Shown here: positions 47,784-58,859 of the stretch, piece after piece
Numbering within the stretch: position 1 is the stretch's first letter
Layout of the letters: each line of letters starts with the position of its first letter
NCBI GenBank assembly: GCA_905250125.1
Contig: CAJNOL010000174.1
Span: 124,001 to 188,000, forward strand
DNA length: 64,000 nucleotides
Direction of reading: 5' to 3'
DNA from: Rotaria sordida
Taxonomy: Eukaryota; Rotifera; Eurotatoria; Philodinida; Philodinidae
Notes under the pieces: generated by a model
What the model was told of the DNA's origin: nothing
The model's input: only the letters and a program-made list of their open reading frames with translations
The model's database searches: none
Made by a program: the position numbers and the translations under genes

Positions 47784-49251
47784 TTAACGAATTAATTCAA
47801 TAGTATAAGAATAATTTTCAGTTATATTTGCTTGTAATGTCATATTTGATTTGATTGATGAACCATCTTGAATAAATTTATGTTTATCTAATATAATCAA
47901 TTTAATATTTTGATAAGAATGAAATCCTCTTTGTTCATATTCAATATTAATTAAACGATTTTTAAAATTTATTATTTGTAAACATATTGTATAAGTATAT
48001 CGTGTACGAGTCATAAAAACACCTGGTGATATATTTTTATCTAATGAATGTTTTACTTTTGATTCAGTTTCATTAAATGTAATCGAAGAAATTAATGTTA
48101 CATTTTCTTTATAAATAATATCAGCATCTTCTCCAATTGAAAATTCATATTTATCATTTGCAGCTAAATTTGGTAATAATGTTTCACCAACAACTCGATC
48201 ATATTCTCGTATAATACAACTAATTAAAATAAAATAATAACAAAACTATTTTATATATATATATATATAGGAAAACATACTTTCCATGAGAAAGATATCG
48301 ATCAGATTTTAGACGATATGAACGTTGAACTTTACCATTCGTTGACATTGTTGAAAATATTTTTGAAATTGATCCATATCGTTCAACAGAAACTTGTGGA
48401 CGAAACATAGGTAAGAGATAATTTGTTTTTGCATTGATTATAAATGGTTGATCAATAGGAAAAACATATAAACCAGCTAATTCTTTTCCTTGTTCAATAG
48501 AAACTTTATTAGCTACATCAGTAAAAACCATTTGCATTGCACTACTTTGTGGTTGATGATATGATTCACCACCTGATCGAGATTTTCGATATGATCGATC
48601 ATATTGTAAATGATGCATTTGTAAATTAATATCTCCACAAACAAGTTCAGCTTGATCAATAAATACAGATGATTTTCCATCATTTCGAATATTAGCCATA
48701 GCAATAAGATTACTTTCATTATTATTTAAATTTAATTGATATTGTGTTCGCCAATTAAGATTTGATTGAAGATAACTTACAAATACTTTTGAATCAGTAC
48801 TTGTATATGTAAAATTAACATAATGTGTTGCTTTTACTGGTTGTTCAAAATAAAAAATTTGATTATCTGGTACAGTAAAATATAAAGATTGTTGACTATC
48901 AATTGATTTATCTTGTATTTTAACTAAATGATTTACTTCATCAATAAGAATTCCTTTAATTAATTTAATTGTTTTATCTGATGATATTGGTGAACGAACA
49001 TAAACTACAGTACCATTAAGTGTTTTCTTTTGTTCTGTTATTGTTTGTAATGTAATATTAATATTTTCACCAAAGAGTGTTATTGAATCCGATCGAATAT
49101 AATTCCAATCATCATCAGTGAATTCAAGTGGTAATTTTTCAAGAGGTTGAATTATTTCTGCTAGATTAGAATAAATTCGTGTAGTATAAGGTACATTGTT
49201 AATGTTTGCACTAGTTAAAAGTGCGTAAAGAAGAACAAGCCAAACAGACAT
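47784..49251 (-). CDS. Secreted DUF4139-type protein, 2 exons
   Basis: A 468-residue protein from exons 49251-48281 and 48219-47784. The donor is GTATGT, the acceptor ends TTAG and the intron is only 61 bp. The chosen start gives a clean signal peptide (MSVWLVLLYALLTSA). An in-frame Met 11 codons upstream would precede the probable transcription start, since a TATAAAT box lies at 49301-49307. The body shows the DUF4139 layout: an N-terminal beta-rich part, then FVSYLQSNLNWRTQYQLNL, close to the W-x-P/T-x-Y motif of this family, a run of beta strands with several Asn glycosylation sites, and the C-terminal GETLLPNLAANDKYEFSIGED stretch, which matches the family's conserved turn. The molecular function of the family is unknown. 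Secretion is inferred from the signal peptide. A decayed copy lies 1 kb downstream. Confidence 0.8.
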
Positions 49252-49300
49252 GATTATTGTGAATGTGTACAATGAATAACACATTTGTTTTCGTCGGCTG

Positions 49301-49307
49301 ATTTATA
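49301..49307 (-). promoter_or_regulatory. TATA box of the DUF4139-type gene
   Basis: TATAAAT on the minus strand, 50 nt upstream of the chosen start codon. It is embedded in a TA-rich run (to about 49332), so other registers are possible. Its position supports the shorter N-terminus with the signal peptide. Confidence 0.45.
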
Positions 49308-49525
49308 TATGTATATATATATATATATATATATCAGGTTATACATGTTCTACCGTCCTTTTTGTTCATGTAATCTACTCTGATTTGTGGGCTTATTTTG
49401 ACGAATATTGTGTTTTTGTTATTTTAAATGAATCGATTAGACATAAATGTTAGAAAACAACATTGCTGCTATAATTTATTTGAAGCACAAAAAAAAAAAC
49501 AAAAGAAGAAAAAGAAAAGAAAATT

Positions 49526-51781
49526 TTAAATCATATTAAAAATACAAATTGTTGATATTTGTCGATTAGTTTTATCATTCCATTGTGCACATATATGAAG
49601 ATCACCTTGAATATAAATTTCTTTTTTTAATAATCCATTTTTATATTCATCTTTATTTGGTATAATATAATCATCACCATTTTTAATTTTAATTAAAATA
49701 GCATCAGGTATTTTCATATGAATAAATAAATATTCATTTTTTTTTACAAGACGTCGAAATGGTTCAATTAAAATACATTTATATTCAAAAAATGATTGAT
49801 ATATTATTGGAAAAGTAATTGCTTGAATCATATTTAATATATTTAGTTGCATATAAATACTATCTTGATATGTTGTTTCATTATTTGTTTTTGCATAAAT
49901 TCTTATCTCATAAAGTCCATTAGTTGGTGGAGCAAGAAAACAATTTATTGTATCTGTTTGATATATATCACGTTGACATAATGTATATAAATGACATGGA
50001 TATTCTATATTATCGATTTTTAATGATGCATATAAATCAACATATGCAGGTGTTTTTATAGAAATTTTAAATATATTTTCATCTGTTTGATTATAACCTT
50101 GTTTTGGTGCTAATAAACTTAAATTTAATCGATAATAATTTGATTTAATTATAGGTAAACTAAGAAATTCTTGTTTAGTTATTTTAGGTTGAAGTAATTG
50201 ATAATCAGTTGAATAATGTGTATAAATAAATTCTTCAGATGATGTTAAAAAATAATAATCTTGAATTTGATTTGTATTATGATTAATACTAACACTCCAT
50301 GTTGGATCAACTAAATATGTATATTGATCAAGTACAATAGCATTCCATGAATGTGAATATTTTTTTAAATCTTCATTTTTTTTAAGAAAATTTTCTCTAA
50401 TATAACCTGAAATTTTTAAACATTGAATATTTAATAATAAACAACATTCATAATAGAGATTAACAAAACCTTGACATGAACCTATACGATTATGAAAAAC
50501 ATTTTCAGCTGAATTATTTTGACAATAAATATCATGTGATATATTTTGACCTATCCAACAAAAAAGTAACCAAGCATTTTCGAAATCATTTGTACCACAT
50601 GCTTGAATTTTATTCACAAGAGAAGATATTGAACGAACATTTGTCCATTTTCGTACAGTGTCACGTAAATATCGATTAACAACAATTGTATCACGCTGTT
50701 GTCGAAAAGCTGCATCAACACGTGTTTGATTTAGATTAGCAGCAATTTTAACTTCGTTATTAGTAATCTTAGTATTTGACTTACGATGATTTGTTATATT
50801 TGTTCTAGTATTAGGAGTCATAGATCGAGAATTATGTTCGCGAAGAGCATCAATAACGGCTTGTTTTATAAGATCAATAGATGGTGTTGATCGTTGTTGT
50901 GTTAGTGTATCAACTAAAACTTGTTTTTGTTCAATAAATAAATTATTTAAAGCAATATTATCATTTTTATTTGTTGTTGCAATATATTTTTCTATAGTTT
51001 GTATAAGAATATCTTCTAATTGATTAAGTGTATTAACATCAAACGAATTTGTTTGAGATTTATCAATATTTTTTGATAAAGTTTGTTGTAATTCTTGTTG
51101 TATTGCTTGAATTAAAGTATGTTCGAATTCTTTTGTTGATGTATGTTCTTGAGATTCTAAAGTTTCTTTTACAATTTGTTTAATAATATTAATTGAAGAT
51201 GTAGTAAATGTACTAATATGTTGTTCAAGTAATTGAGTAAGTGATTGTTTTTGTTCATTAAAAATTTGAATTATTTCTTGTTTTTGATTGTCTATTGTTG
51301 TTTCTATAGATGTTTTCTTTTTTTTTTTAATAGAAGAATGTTTTTCTTTAGTAGTTTCTTGACAAAATTTATCAGTTAATACTTTCTGATTAGTTTTTAC
51401 CGTTTTATCCAGTGTCTGATTAGTCTTTTTATATTTCAATGGACTATAACGACGATGATGTATCTGATTTAATATCTGTTGTTGTTGTTGTTGTTGTTTA
51501 GTACGAAGATTAATGTCAGTAGTTATTGTACAAGAATGACTCGTCTTTGGTCGATGTTCACGTGAAATAAATCGTTGTGTAGAGTTCGAACGTTGACTAC
51601 GAGGAGATGATGTTCTTGAAACATTAGCTGATTTACATCGAATAGATACATCTTCGGGAAGAGAATGATAATTATTATTATATTTTAAATTTTTCATATG
51701 ACGACTCAAAACATGACATGTCGAAGAACCAATTTTTAATGAATATGACACATCAGAAAAATTCTTATTGCTTTTTGCCAT
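49526..51781 (-). CDS. KY/hillarin-like transglutaminase-fold protein with coiled-coil N-terminus
   Basis: Single-exon protein of 751 residues. Residues 1-160 are basic and disordered, with a Gln run (95-102) and a Lys run. Residues 165-315 are helical with two copies of a repeat that begins (F)NEQKQSL or IEQKQVLVDTL and continues as SxxxIKQxVxxxL. Residues 375-530 form a transglutaminase-like core: GSCQGF (Cys436), SHSWNAI (His478) and LVDPTWS (Asp492) are in the right order and spacing for a Cys-His-Asp triad. The remaining 210 residues are beta-rich, as in kyphoscoliosis peptidase and hillarin. In that family the core acts in cytoskeletal or muscle maintenance, often as a pseudoenzyme or peptidase. 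Activity here is plausible because the triad is complete, but unproven. No intron was seen, unusual among its neighbours. Confidence 0.82.
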   Translation of the reverse strand: MAKSNKNFSDVSYSLKIGSSTCHVLSRHMKNLKYNNNYHSLPEDVSIRCKSANVSRTSSPRSQRSNSTQRFISREHRPKTSHSCTITTDINLRTKQQQQQQQILNQIHHRRYSPLKYKKTNQTLDKTVKTNQKVLTDKFCQETTKEKHSSIKKKKKTSIETTIDNQKQEIIQIFNEQKQSLTQLLEQHISTFTTSSINIIKQIVKETLESQEHTSTKEFEHTLIQAIQQELQQTLSKNIDKSQTNSFDVNTLNQLEDILIQTIEKYIATTNKNDNIALNNLFIEQKQVLVDTLTQQRSTPSIDLIKQAVIDALREHNSRSMTPNTRTNITNHRKSNTKITNNEVKIAANLNQTRVDAAFRQQRDTIVVNRYLRDTVRKWTNVRSISSLVNKIQACGTNDFENAWLLFCWIGQNISHDIYCQNNSAENVFHNRIGSCQGFVNLYYECCLLLNIQCLKISGYIRENFLKKNEDLKKYSHSWNAIVLDQYTYLVDPTWSVSINHNTNQIQDYYFLTSSEEFIYTHYSTDYQLLQPKITKQEFLSLPIIKSNYYRLNLSLLAPKQGYNQTDENIFKISIKTPAYVDLYASLKIDNIEYPCHLYTLCQRDIYQTDTINCFLAPPTNGLYEIRIYAKTNNETTYQDSIYMQLNILNMIQAITFPIIYQSFFEYKCILIEPFRRLVKKNEYLFIHMKIPDAILIKIKNGDDYIIPNKDEYKNGLLKKEIYIQGDLHICAQWNDKTNRQISTICIFNMI

Positions 51782-53585
51782 GTTGAAAGTAAAATAAAAT
51801 GATTGTATATTTTATTATTATTATTTTTTTTTTGTGAAAAATCAATTACCTTTACATAGAAAAAAAAAGAAATGAGACCATAAAAAGAACAATCAAATGT
51901 TGTTTGAAGGACATTGAAAGAAGAAACAAAAAGAAATTTATTTATTGTCAAATGATTTTTTTCTTTTTTTTAAAAAAGAAATTAACTATACTTTTCTATT
52001 GATGACAACCAAAAAAAAAACAAATCAAAGCAGTTTGCTACAAGTAAAGAATGTAATCTACGGTTTCCTTCAATATTCATTTACTTAGTAATGAAAATAA
52101 AGAACATTAATAATTTTTTTTTTTGAAAATAATGACATGTGTATTGTCAAGATGATATCAGACACTTTTAAGACTAATTTTTTCTACAGTTACATTAGCA
52201 ATATTTCATTTATTATTATTCATTTTATAAAATAATCTATTTTTTTAAAAAGAATTAATTCTTCATGTAAATAATGATGTATTTAGCTACTTGTAAACGG
52301 AGTTATAATTTTAAAAAGATATAAATTAATCTTTATAATTTATAATAAATATGTTCAATCCTTTTTAAACAATTATCATTGAATTATATGTTATTTAATC
52401 ATTCAGCTTCATTCACAATAAATATATTATTATTTTTCTTGTAGAATGAAAGAAATTATTCTTTACATCATTAACTATTCTTTTGTGTTTCGTAACGATA
52501 CATTACATCATCAAATGATAATATAGAAAAAATAATTATGTTGTTCATTGTTCCTATTCAAACTGATAATCAATTGATTTAATGATTTTTTTTCATTAGA
52601 AAAATTCTATACAAGATTTATAAATCAATTATGATGTCTAACAATAGATCGAAGATATAAAACATATTACATAAATTGTGGAGAATGCATAGACATAATG
52701 CATATACAATTGCTTTTGTTAGATATATACTCCACAGAGATTTTGGAAGGAACAAATCGAGATTTTTGTAGAAATTTTGTCTATCCATATCACATATGTG
52801 TTCACACTATCGTTGGTAGCACTTACGAGTTTCAGTTACAGGTAAAAACGATTGAAGAGAGTGATTTCTACTGAAATTTGAATTATTCATTAGAAAGAAT
52901 TCAAATTAACCGAGAAGAAAATAATTTCAGAATATATTTTACTAATAAAAATTTACCTTATAACTAGGGCTAATATAGGTGACTCCGACGCATCAACATT
53001 ATCAGAAAACGTCGAAAATAACTCAATTCTGGCAGTTTTGACAGACTTCAAAAATATTCACCCGTTTTAATAAAATACACGATCAAACAATGTTTTGAAA
53101 AACAAGCCGTCGGTAAAGCGCACATTATACCGATCGGTATACTGATGATAGTTTTTCGGTAGTTATTACATGCGTAATTGATGTTCGATGCTTTATAGTC
53201 ACTAATGAATCGTTTTGAAAATAGTTGCTAAAGAAAAAAACTATTCCTATTGACGCATTCATTAAACCATTTATTATTTTAAACAATTTATTCATTGAAT
53301 AATATTCTTATACAGACTTTTTCAGACCTAATGTTTTAAAATATAAAATAAATAGAACCATGAAAAAGTATTTCATAACAAAAATAAAACAAAAAATATA
53401 AAAAAACAGCTGAACATAGGACAAGACAGATAACATTGTCCTGTGTCCAACTCTGGTTCGAAGTTCGACTAGAGAACACGGCATATAAAAATCAAACGCT
53501 CATTCAATACTAAAAGATGATCTAAAATTTCATGTCTATAAGAAGATAATTACACTATGATTCACTGAAGAACAAAAATACAAAC
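51782..53585. other. Intergenic DNA, no gene recognised
   Basis: AT-rich. It contains a perfect 16-bp palindrome (TATACCGATCGGTATA, 53126-53141) and a slightly richer-GC patch near 52980-53170 that may be the flank of a transposon. No supported exon. Confidence 0.45.
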
Positions 53586-53589
53586 GAAA

Positions 53590-54175
53590 TAAAAATATGC
53601 AATCTGAATCGCTCGTAATTTTCGACAAGAGGACACGATGCGGGCTTTATTTTCAGATGAAAAATTGTTCGATTTCGGCAGTACATACAACTCTCAAAAC
53701 AAACGAATCTGAGCAGCCAATCGCACTGAAGTCAAAAGAAACAGGTACCGTTAAAAGGAAACGAAAATTTTCTCAAAAGATTATAGTCTAGTGAGATATT
53801 TGTTTCAAAGCAATGACACTGGTGGTCATTTTCGATCAAGGGACAGTAGATCATGTTCAATACATCCAGAATTTTTTTTCCAGTAGCATTAAAATACGAA
53901 AATAATGCCTTCGGTGAAAATTAGTGCCAGGACAATTTTTCGTTTTTCATAGACAAGCATCATTGGCCACCGAATTGTCCAGATTTAAATCTATTGAATT
54001 ATTGTATTTGGGATGAATTTGTTCTGTCTATGAATAATGAAAAAGTAATATCGAAAGAAACACCTATTCAAGAAGTAAAACAAGCAGTTTAAAAAATTCG
54101 ACAGTATGTAGTTTTATGAAGTTGTTCATCGTGGACTGTTCATTTGAAGTGTGTCTTAGAAAATAATGTATGTTA
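53590..54175 (+). pseudogene. Relic of a Tc1/mariner-superfamily transposase
   Basis: Fragments in several frames show family signatures: a stretch resembling the SDEKLF block near 53655-53680, then HWPPNCPDLNLLNYCIWDE near 53955-54015. The latter matches the WPPNSPDLNPLDY block around the last catalytic Asp of DD37D-like transposases. Stops and frameshifts interrupt it throughout. Terminal repeats were not found. Confidence 0.65.
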
Positions 54176-55075
54176 TTTACATTAATATAAAAGATTTCAT
54201 TTTGTAGAAAAATAAAAGACAAATCTTTTTAAAACAAAATTAAGCCCGAACAGAGATGTCATTAAAATACGGAGAGACCCATCCGTTATCTGAATGATAC
54301 GAAATATTGTAAATTTAACAGTTATTTCGCAAAATATTTTAAGACTGCATCATCAATACGATTATTGTTCTTCTAAAATACTTCGTTAACATCAGTAAAA
54401 CAATTTTTCATTTTCTTTCTTGTCAATAAAGCATCTCTTCCATGAGTCTTTTTTTTTTGATTTAATGATTATTTCATTAAACATTTTTTAAATGTTCATA
54501 ATTAATCTGAATCGACATGTAGGCAAAAATATTTTGAATATCTATAACATATTCACAATGAAAAAATATATGATCATGTTTTTACTGTTACTTCTCTATT
54601 GAATTCAAAATAAAGACTAACAGAATGATGAATTTACTTTCAATCAAAAAAAAAAAAAGAACACATCACTTTTCTTTAACAGATCTCATTTTCTATTCAT
54701 ATTTAATGTTATTCCTAGGACGTTTCTTACACTATATACACAAACACATACATATACAAGTTCACAGGGAAACTTTTTTTTTTGGAAAGAAACATTGAAC
54801 TTTGATGCTTTTGACACACCGTCGTGGAGAGTAATAATAACAACAAAGAAAGAACAAATAACTATCAACAGCAAGAAGACAAAAAAAAGTATATAAAGAA
54901 GAAATCAAATAAGAACAAAGAAAGATTTAGTTTCTAAAGCTTTTTTTTTTAAATAAACTAGAGAACAAAAGCCATGCACATTGTTGTTGTTGTTGTTATA
55001 TTTATTTGAATTCTATGAAACAGGCACCACTAAAATAAATAAAATAATAATTGAAAATATTTTTTTATTATAATA
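54176..55075. other. Intergenic DNA, no gene recognised
   Basis: AT-rich spacer between the transposase relic and the 3' end of the cyclin gene. No exon or repeat end was recognised beyond short TTG and A/T runs. Confidence 0.45.
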
Positions 55076-57920
55076 TTATTTACCAAGATCATTACTATAT
55101 TGATAATTAGCAACACGATCAAATTCATTTCGTTTATATTTTTCACGTACATTTGTATGATATAAAGATCGTGGTACATTTTGCATAAGTTTAAGAATTT
55201 GTTCTGTACGTTTATCTAATTCATCACGTTTATATGGTTGATGTTTATAAAAACGTTTAATTATTTGTGGTTTATCTAATTGACGTGTAAATTTTAATGC
55301 TAAGAGTAAAGATGCAGCAGCTAATAATGAACCAGGCATTTGCTCAGATGATATATCATCACATAGAACACATTCAATCATATATTTTGATAATGAATAA
55401 ATAATAAAATGAAAAGGTAAAAAACGAAGATAATAACAAAGAAAATGTATTGCTAATGGATATTCTATTCAATGCAAAAAACATACAAAAAATAATAATA
55501 ATAATAATAATTTACAATGAAAGAAAAATTTCAACTAACCAAGTTCAAAATCAAGTTGTGTTAATAATTGTTTTTCACCTTGGTTTAAAATAAGAGAAGT
55601 TACATGATGTCGAGCATCAAATAAAGATAATAATGAATTAGTATCAGGTACACGACGTGATTCAAGTTTACATGCAATTGTAAAACAACTAGAAATGATA
55701 ATAATTCTGACATAGTCATCTATATTTTACTTAAATTTCAATCATTTCATACGAATAATATCCATATACTAGAGTAGTTCAACTCGTGGGTTGGATATCC
55801 GCACTCATCGTCACTGGGTAAAAGAAAAGTTGTATCCGTGCAATACTTTACTATATACAGTGCTGATTTCAGTTAACCTTAAATCCTCAACGATTCTAAA
55901 TAGAATATCAAGAAGAAATGATATACAGTACCAGTCAAATATAAAAGAACAACATATTTTTAGTTTTTTTGTTATGATATCAAGCATTGAACTGAAATCT
56001 AAATAGTGATTTTAATAGGCAATGAAGTTTTCTATCAAATGTATTTCATACCGAAATTTCATAGATGAACTATGATAGAAAGGTTTTTCAAAAACCAAGC
56101 ACGATAGTTTTCAAGTTTCAGAAGATTGTCTGAAAATTAGTTCTTAAGAGTAATATTTTAAAGAGGAGAAAATCTTGAACAAAATGACGGATCATCGCTT
56201 TTTCCTATGACCTTCCTTTAAAAATAGTCAAGCATCACAAAAAACTGCAATTTTTTTTAGCAGTGCTATGGCAAATTTCGTTTTTGTGTTGCTTGTAGCT
56301 TTTTAGAAGTTGGTCGTAGGGAATGTGCGGATCCCTCATTTTGTTCAGGATTCCATGCTCGTTAAGACGGCATTCTTCAAAACTAGTTTTCACACAGTCT
56401 TCTGAGATCTGAAAACTACCGTGTTTGGTTTGTTCAAAAACCTTCCTCTCATAATTTATCTATGAAATTTCGGTATGGAATGCATTTGATAGAGAACTTC
56501 ATCGCCTATTCAAACTAGTGTTTTCTCCATTGTGAAGGCGGCACTCCCTCGAAGATCGATTGACCCTCGAGAAGTTTGTGGTCATTGTGCTACGGTACTA
56601 GAGATGAGATCGATTCAGGTTTTCCAAAATTTAAACCGAATTAACCCAATCTGTGCTTCCGAAAATAGGTGTTTGCCCTTTTGGCAGAGAGAATCTGACT
56701 AAAATACTTTGTATTGTAGAAAATAAAATAAAAAATACATTGATGTTTTATTTTGAACCACTACTGTAAATATAACAAACGCTTGAATAAACTCCATTCA
56801 TATAGCAAATTTATTACTTTATAAAAACTCAACATTTCAAATATATCAATCTTCTTACTTGACAGCTCGAAGTTGTAAATCAAGTTTCGTCATTTGATCA
56901 TTTAAAAGTAAAATCCTATCAATCAAATGAATAGTTCGACAAAGAATAGCTAAAATTAATTATTAAATATTTTTTTAATCAAAAAAAAACAACAAAAAAA
57001 AGATAATGCAAATTTTTCTTTTGTTTACCTGCATTTAATCGATGATAATCATGTACAGAAATGATCCAATCAATAAGTTTACATCGAACTTTAGGTGTAA
57101 TCAAAACAGTTGAATTACTACCTGATATTGATATACCTTGAACTGGTTTTAAATTATTTGTTGATTCACGAAGACGTTTCATTGAACGTAATTTTTCATT
57201 TTCATTCATAAAACGTTCTTCTAAACTAAGTAAATATTTTACAACTTCTTTTTCATATGATGTTGTTGATAGAACATCAAAAAATGGATGTGTCGCTGAT
57301 TCCGTTCCATTACTCATAGCTAAAAAGAAAAAGAACAAAATTTACTATAATAAATATATAAAACAAACGAAATATTTACGATATAGTTCATCATCATCAT
57401 TATCACTATGATTTTCATCATTAATTAATTGACTACCATGTTCATCATGTTTTTTCTTTCCATTTTCATCGATTGAAATTTTTGGTGTAAAATATTGTGT
57501 TGTTGATGTTTGTTCTGTTTGTATTAATAACGTATCATTATCATTTATTGGATGAACAGATATAAGCATATCATTTAAACGTTCTTGAATATTTTCTAAA
57601 TCATCTTGTATAATTGTACGTTTCATTGTATCGATTTGTTGTTCATATTTTTTATTATTATTTAGAGAATTTATTGGTAAATTTTCTGTTGGTATAAGAA
57701 TTGTATTTGTTGTTCGTTTTATATTTTGAGATATAATTGGTAAATGAGTTTGATTATTATTTTTAATATTTAATGCACGTGAAAGCATAGGACGAATTTG
57801 TCTTTGAAATTGTTGAAGATTTTGTAATGATTCATGATGACGAAAATTTCCTGTTGATTTTGGATTATCATTTATAGATTCCGTACAAGATGAAGTAAAT
57901 GATGATGAGCGGGATAACAT
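55076..57920 (-). CDS. B-type cyclin, divergent, 5 exons
   Basis: A 486-residue protein from exons 57920-57380, 57319-57029, 56949-56859, 55688-55540 and 55464-55076, all GT-AG and in frame. Residues 43-51 read RPMLSRALN, a full RxxLxxxxN destruction box, followed by a disordered Asn/Gln/Thr-rich stretch with an acidic run. The N-terminal cyclin box begins at about 259 with RCKLIDWIISVH, equivalent to the MRAILIDWLVEVH signature. Its CDK-contact Lys and Glu are kept in ACKLES (Lys315, Glu317). A second box with YPLAIHFLCYYLRFLP and PGSLLAAASLLLALK follows. By family it activates CDK1 in mitosis and is removed through the destruction box. Divergence from textbook sequences prevents assigning B1/B2 or B3. 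The 1.17-kb intron 55689-56858 holds a foldback element. An AATAAA sits within 20 nt after the stop. Confidence 0.85.
56012..56518. mobile_element. Foldback element inside cyclin intron
   Basis: Nearly the whole segment is one long imperfect palindrome centred near 56262. The outer blocks ATAGGCAATGAAGTTTTCTATC (left) and GATAGAGAACTTCATCGCCTAT (right), the block CATACCGAAATTTCATAGAT with its complement near 56455-56475, and CTTGAACAAAATGA with its complement near 56337-56353 all pair. The centre is CTGCAATTTTTTTTAGCAG. Arms are about 250 bp with a minimal loop and no coding capacity. Confidence 0.8.
56596..56660. repeat. Half-element of the AGAGATG / CCAAAATTTAAAC family
   Basis: TAGAGATGAGATCGATTCAGG followed by TTTTCCAAAATTTAAACCG matches the left half of the tiny element at 37853-37930, inside the same cyclin intron as the foldback. 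The right terminus is not evident. Confidence 0.4.
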
Positions 57921-57998
57921 TTTATATAATAATAATGATTGACGGAAAAAAAAGGAAATCCAAAAAATAAAATAAAATAAAAAAAAAATAAAATTCAT

Positions 57999-58215
57999 TG
58001 ATCAGTTGAATTAAATTTCGCAGACAAAGACTAACCAATCAATGTTGTGTAAATAGATTTTAGATAGCTTTTCAGATGAAAAATTCAACATAAAATATTA
58101 TGGAAGATTTTTAAGCTTAGAATTTACACGAGTCATTTCGTTGGATTTTGTATTTTTCAAGATAATAATGTTCATCGGGACGCTAACGACATCTGCTGAT
58201 TTAATGATAACATTA
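57999..58215. other. Cyclin 5' flank
   Basis: Short AT-rich region upstream of the cyclin gene with no clear TATA box. The MITE at 58222 begins about 300 bp upstream of the start codon. Confidence 0.4.
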
Positions 58216-58221
58216 CGTCTA

Positions 58222-58641
58222 GGCCTTGTCTATACTAGAAAAATAATTTGACATTAATTTTGAATTAAATCTACATGCATCTACACTTATGAATTTAATA
58301 TTTGAAGTTCATAATTCTAGCATGTATTCATCAAACAAAATATCGCCTGTCTCTCTAAGATAATAAGTGACTGGCTAACGGAATTTGTTAACAAAGTATC
58401 TACTATTCTAACTTATTTCTTTCAACTACAGATTCGTTCAATATTGTAGTGTTGCTTATGTTATGGTTCACTCTCTATTCACTTATATTCTATAGTTCAT
58501 CATATTGAAAATACTTATCTATTGATGGCATAGACTGATTTTATCGAGGCACATCCATCATTTTAATTAATGGATCAAGTTTTTTCTTGATTGGCGCAGT
58601 GCATTAAATTTGAATTAACTTTTCTAGTATAGACAAGGTCT
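58222..58641. mobile_element. Tc1/mariner-type MITE, 420 bp, with TA target duplications
   Basis: Terminal inverted repeats of about 22 bp: CTTGTCTATACTAGAAAA on the left (from about 58225) and the exact complement TTTTCTAGTATAGACAAG on the right. Each end is flanked by TA (58220-58221 and 58642-58643), the target duplication of the superfamily. The interior has no transposase. The well-kept ends suggest a more recent insertion than the foldbacks. Confidence 0.8.
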
Positions 58642-58859
58642 TAGGTCTAATCTAAAATGCTTACAATATTGCTGGCAATTTTATAATGCAGTTAACATTT
58701 AAGAATCTGTTACATAAATAAATAGTAGAATATCTTGTCTATAACCATATATATATATAAGATCTATTTTGAGTTTAATTCAAATATTCTTTCAGAGAAA
58801 ATCCAATTACAACCAAAAATAAGAATTTTGAAAAATCGATAATAAGTTCGATCGATATT

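Noticed and set aside
50476..50679. Plus-strand open frame inside the KY-like gene
   Set aside because: It overlaps the catalytic-core coding sequence on the other strand and has no features of its own.
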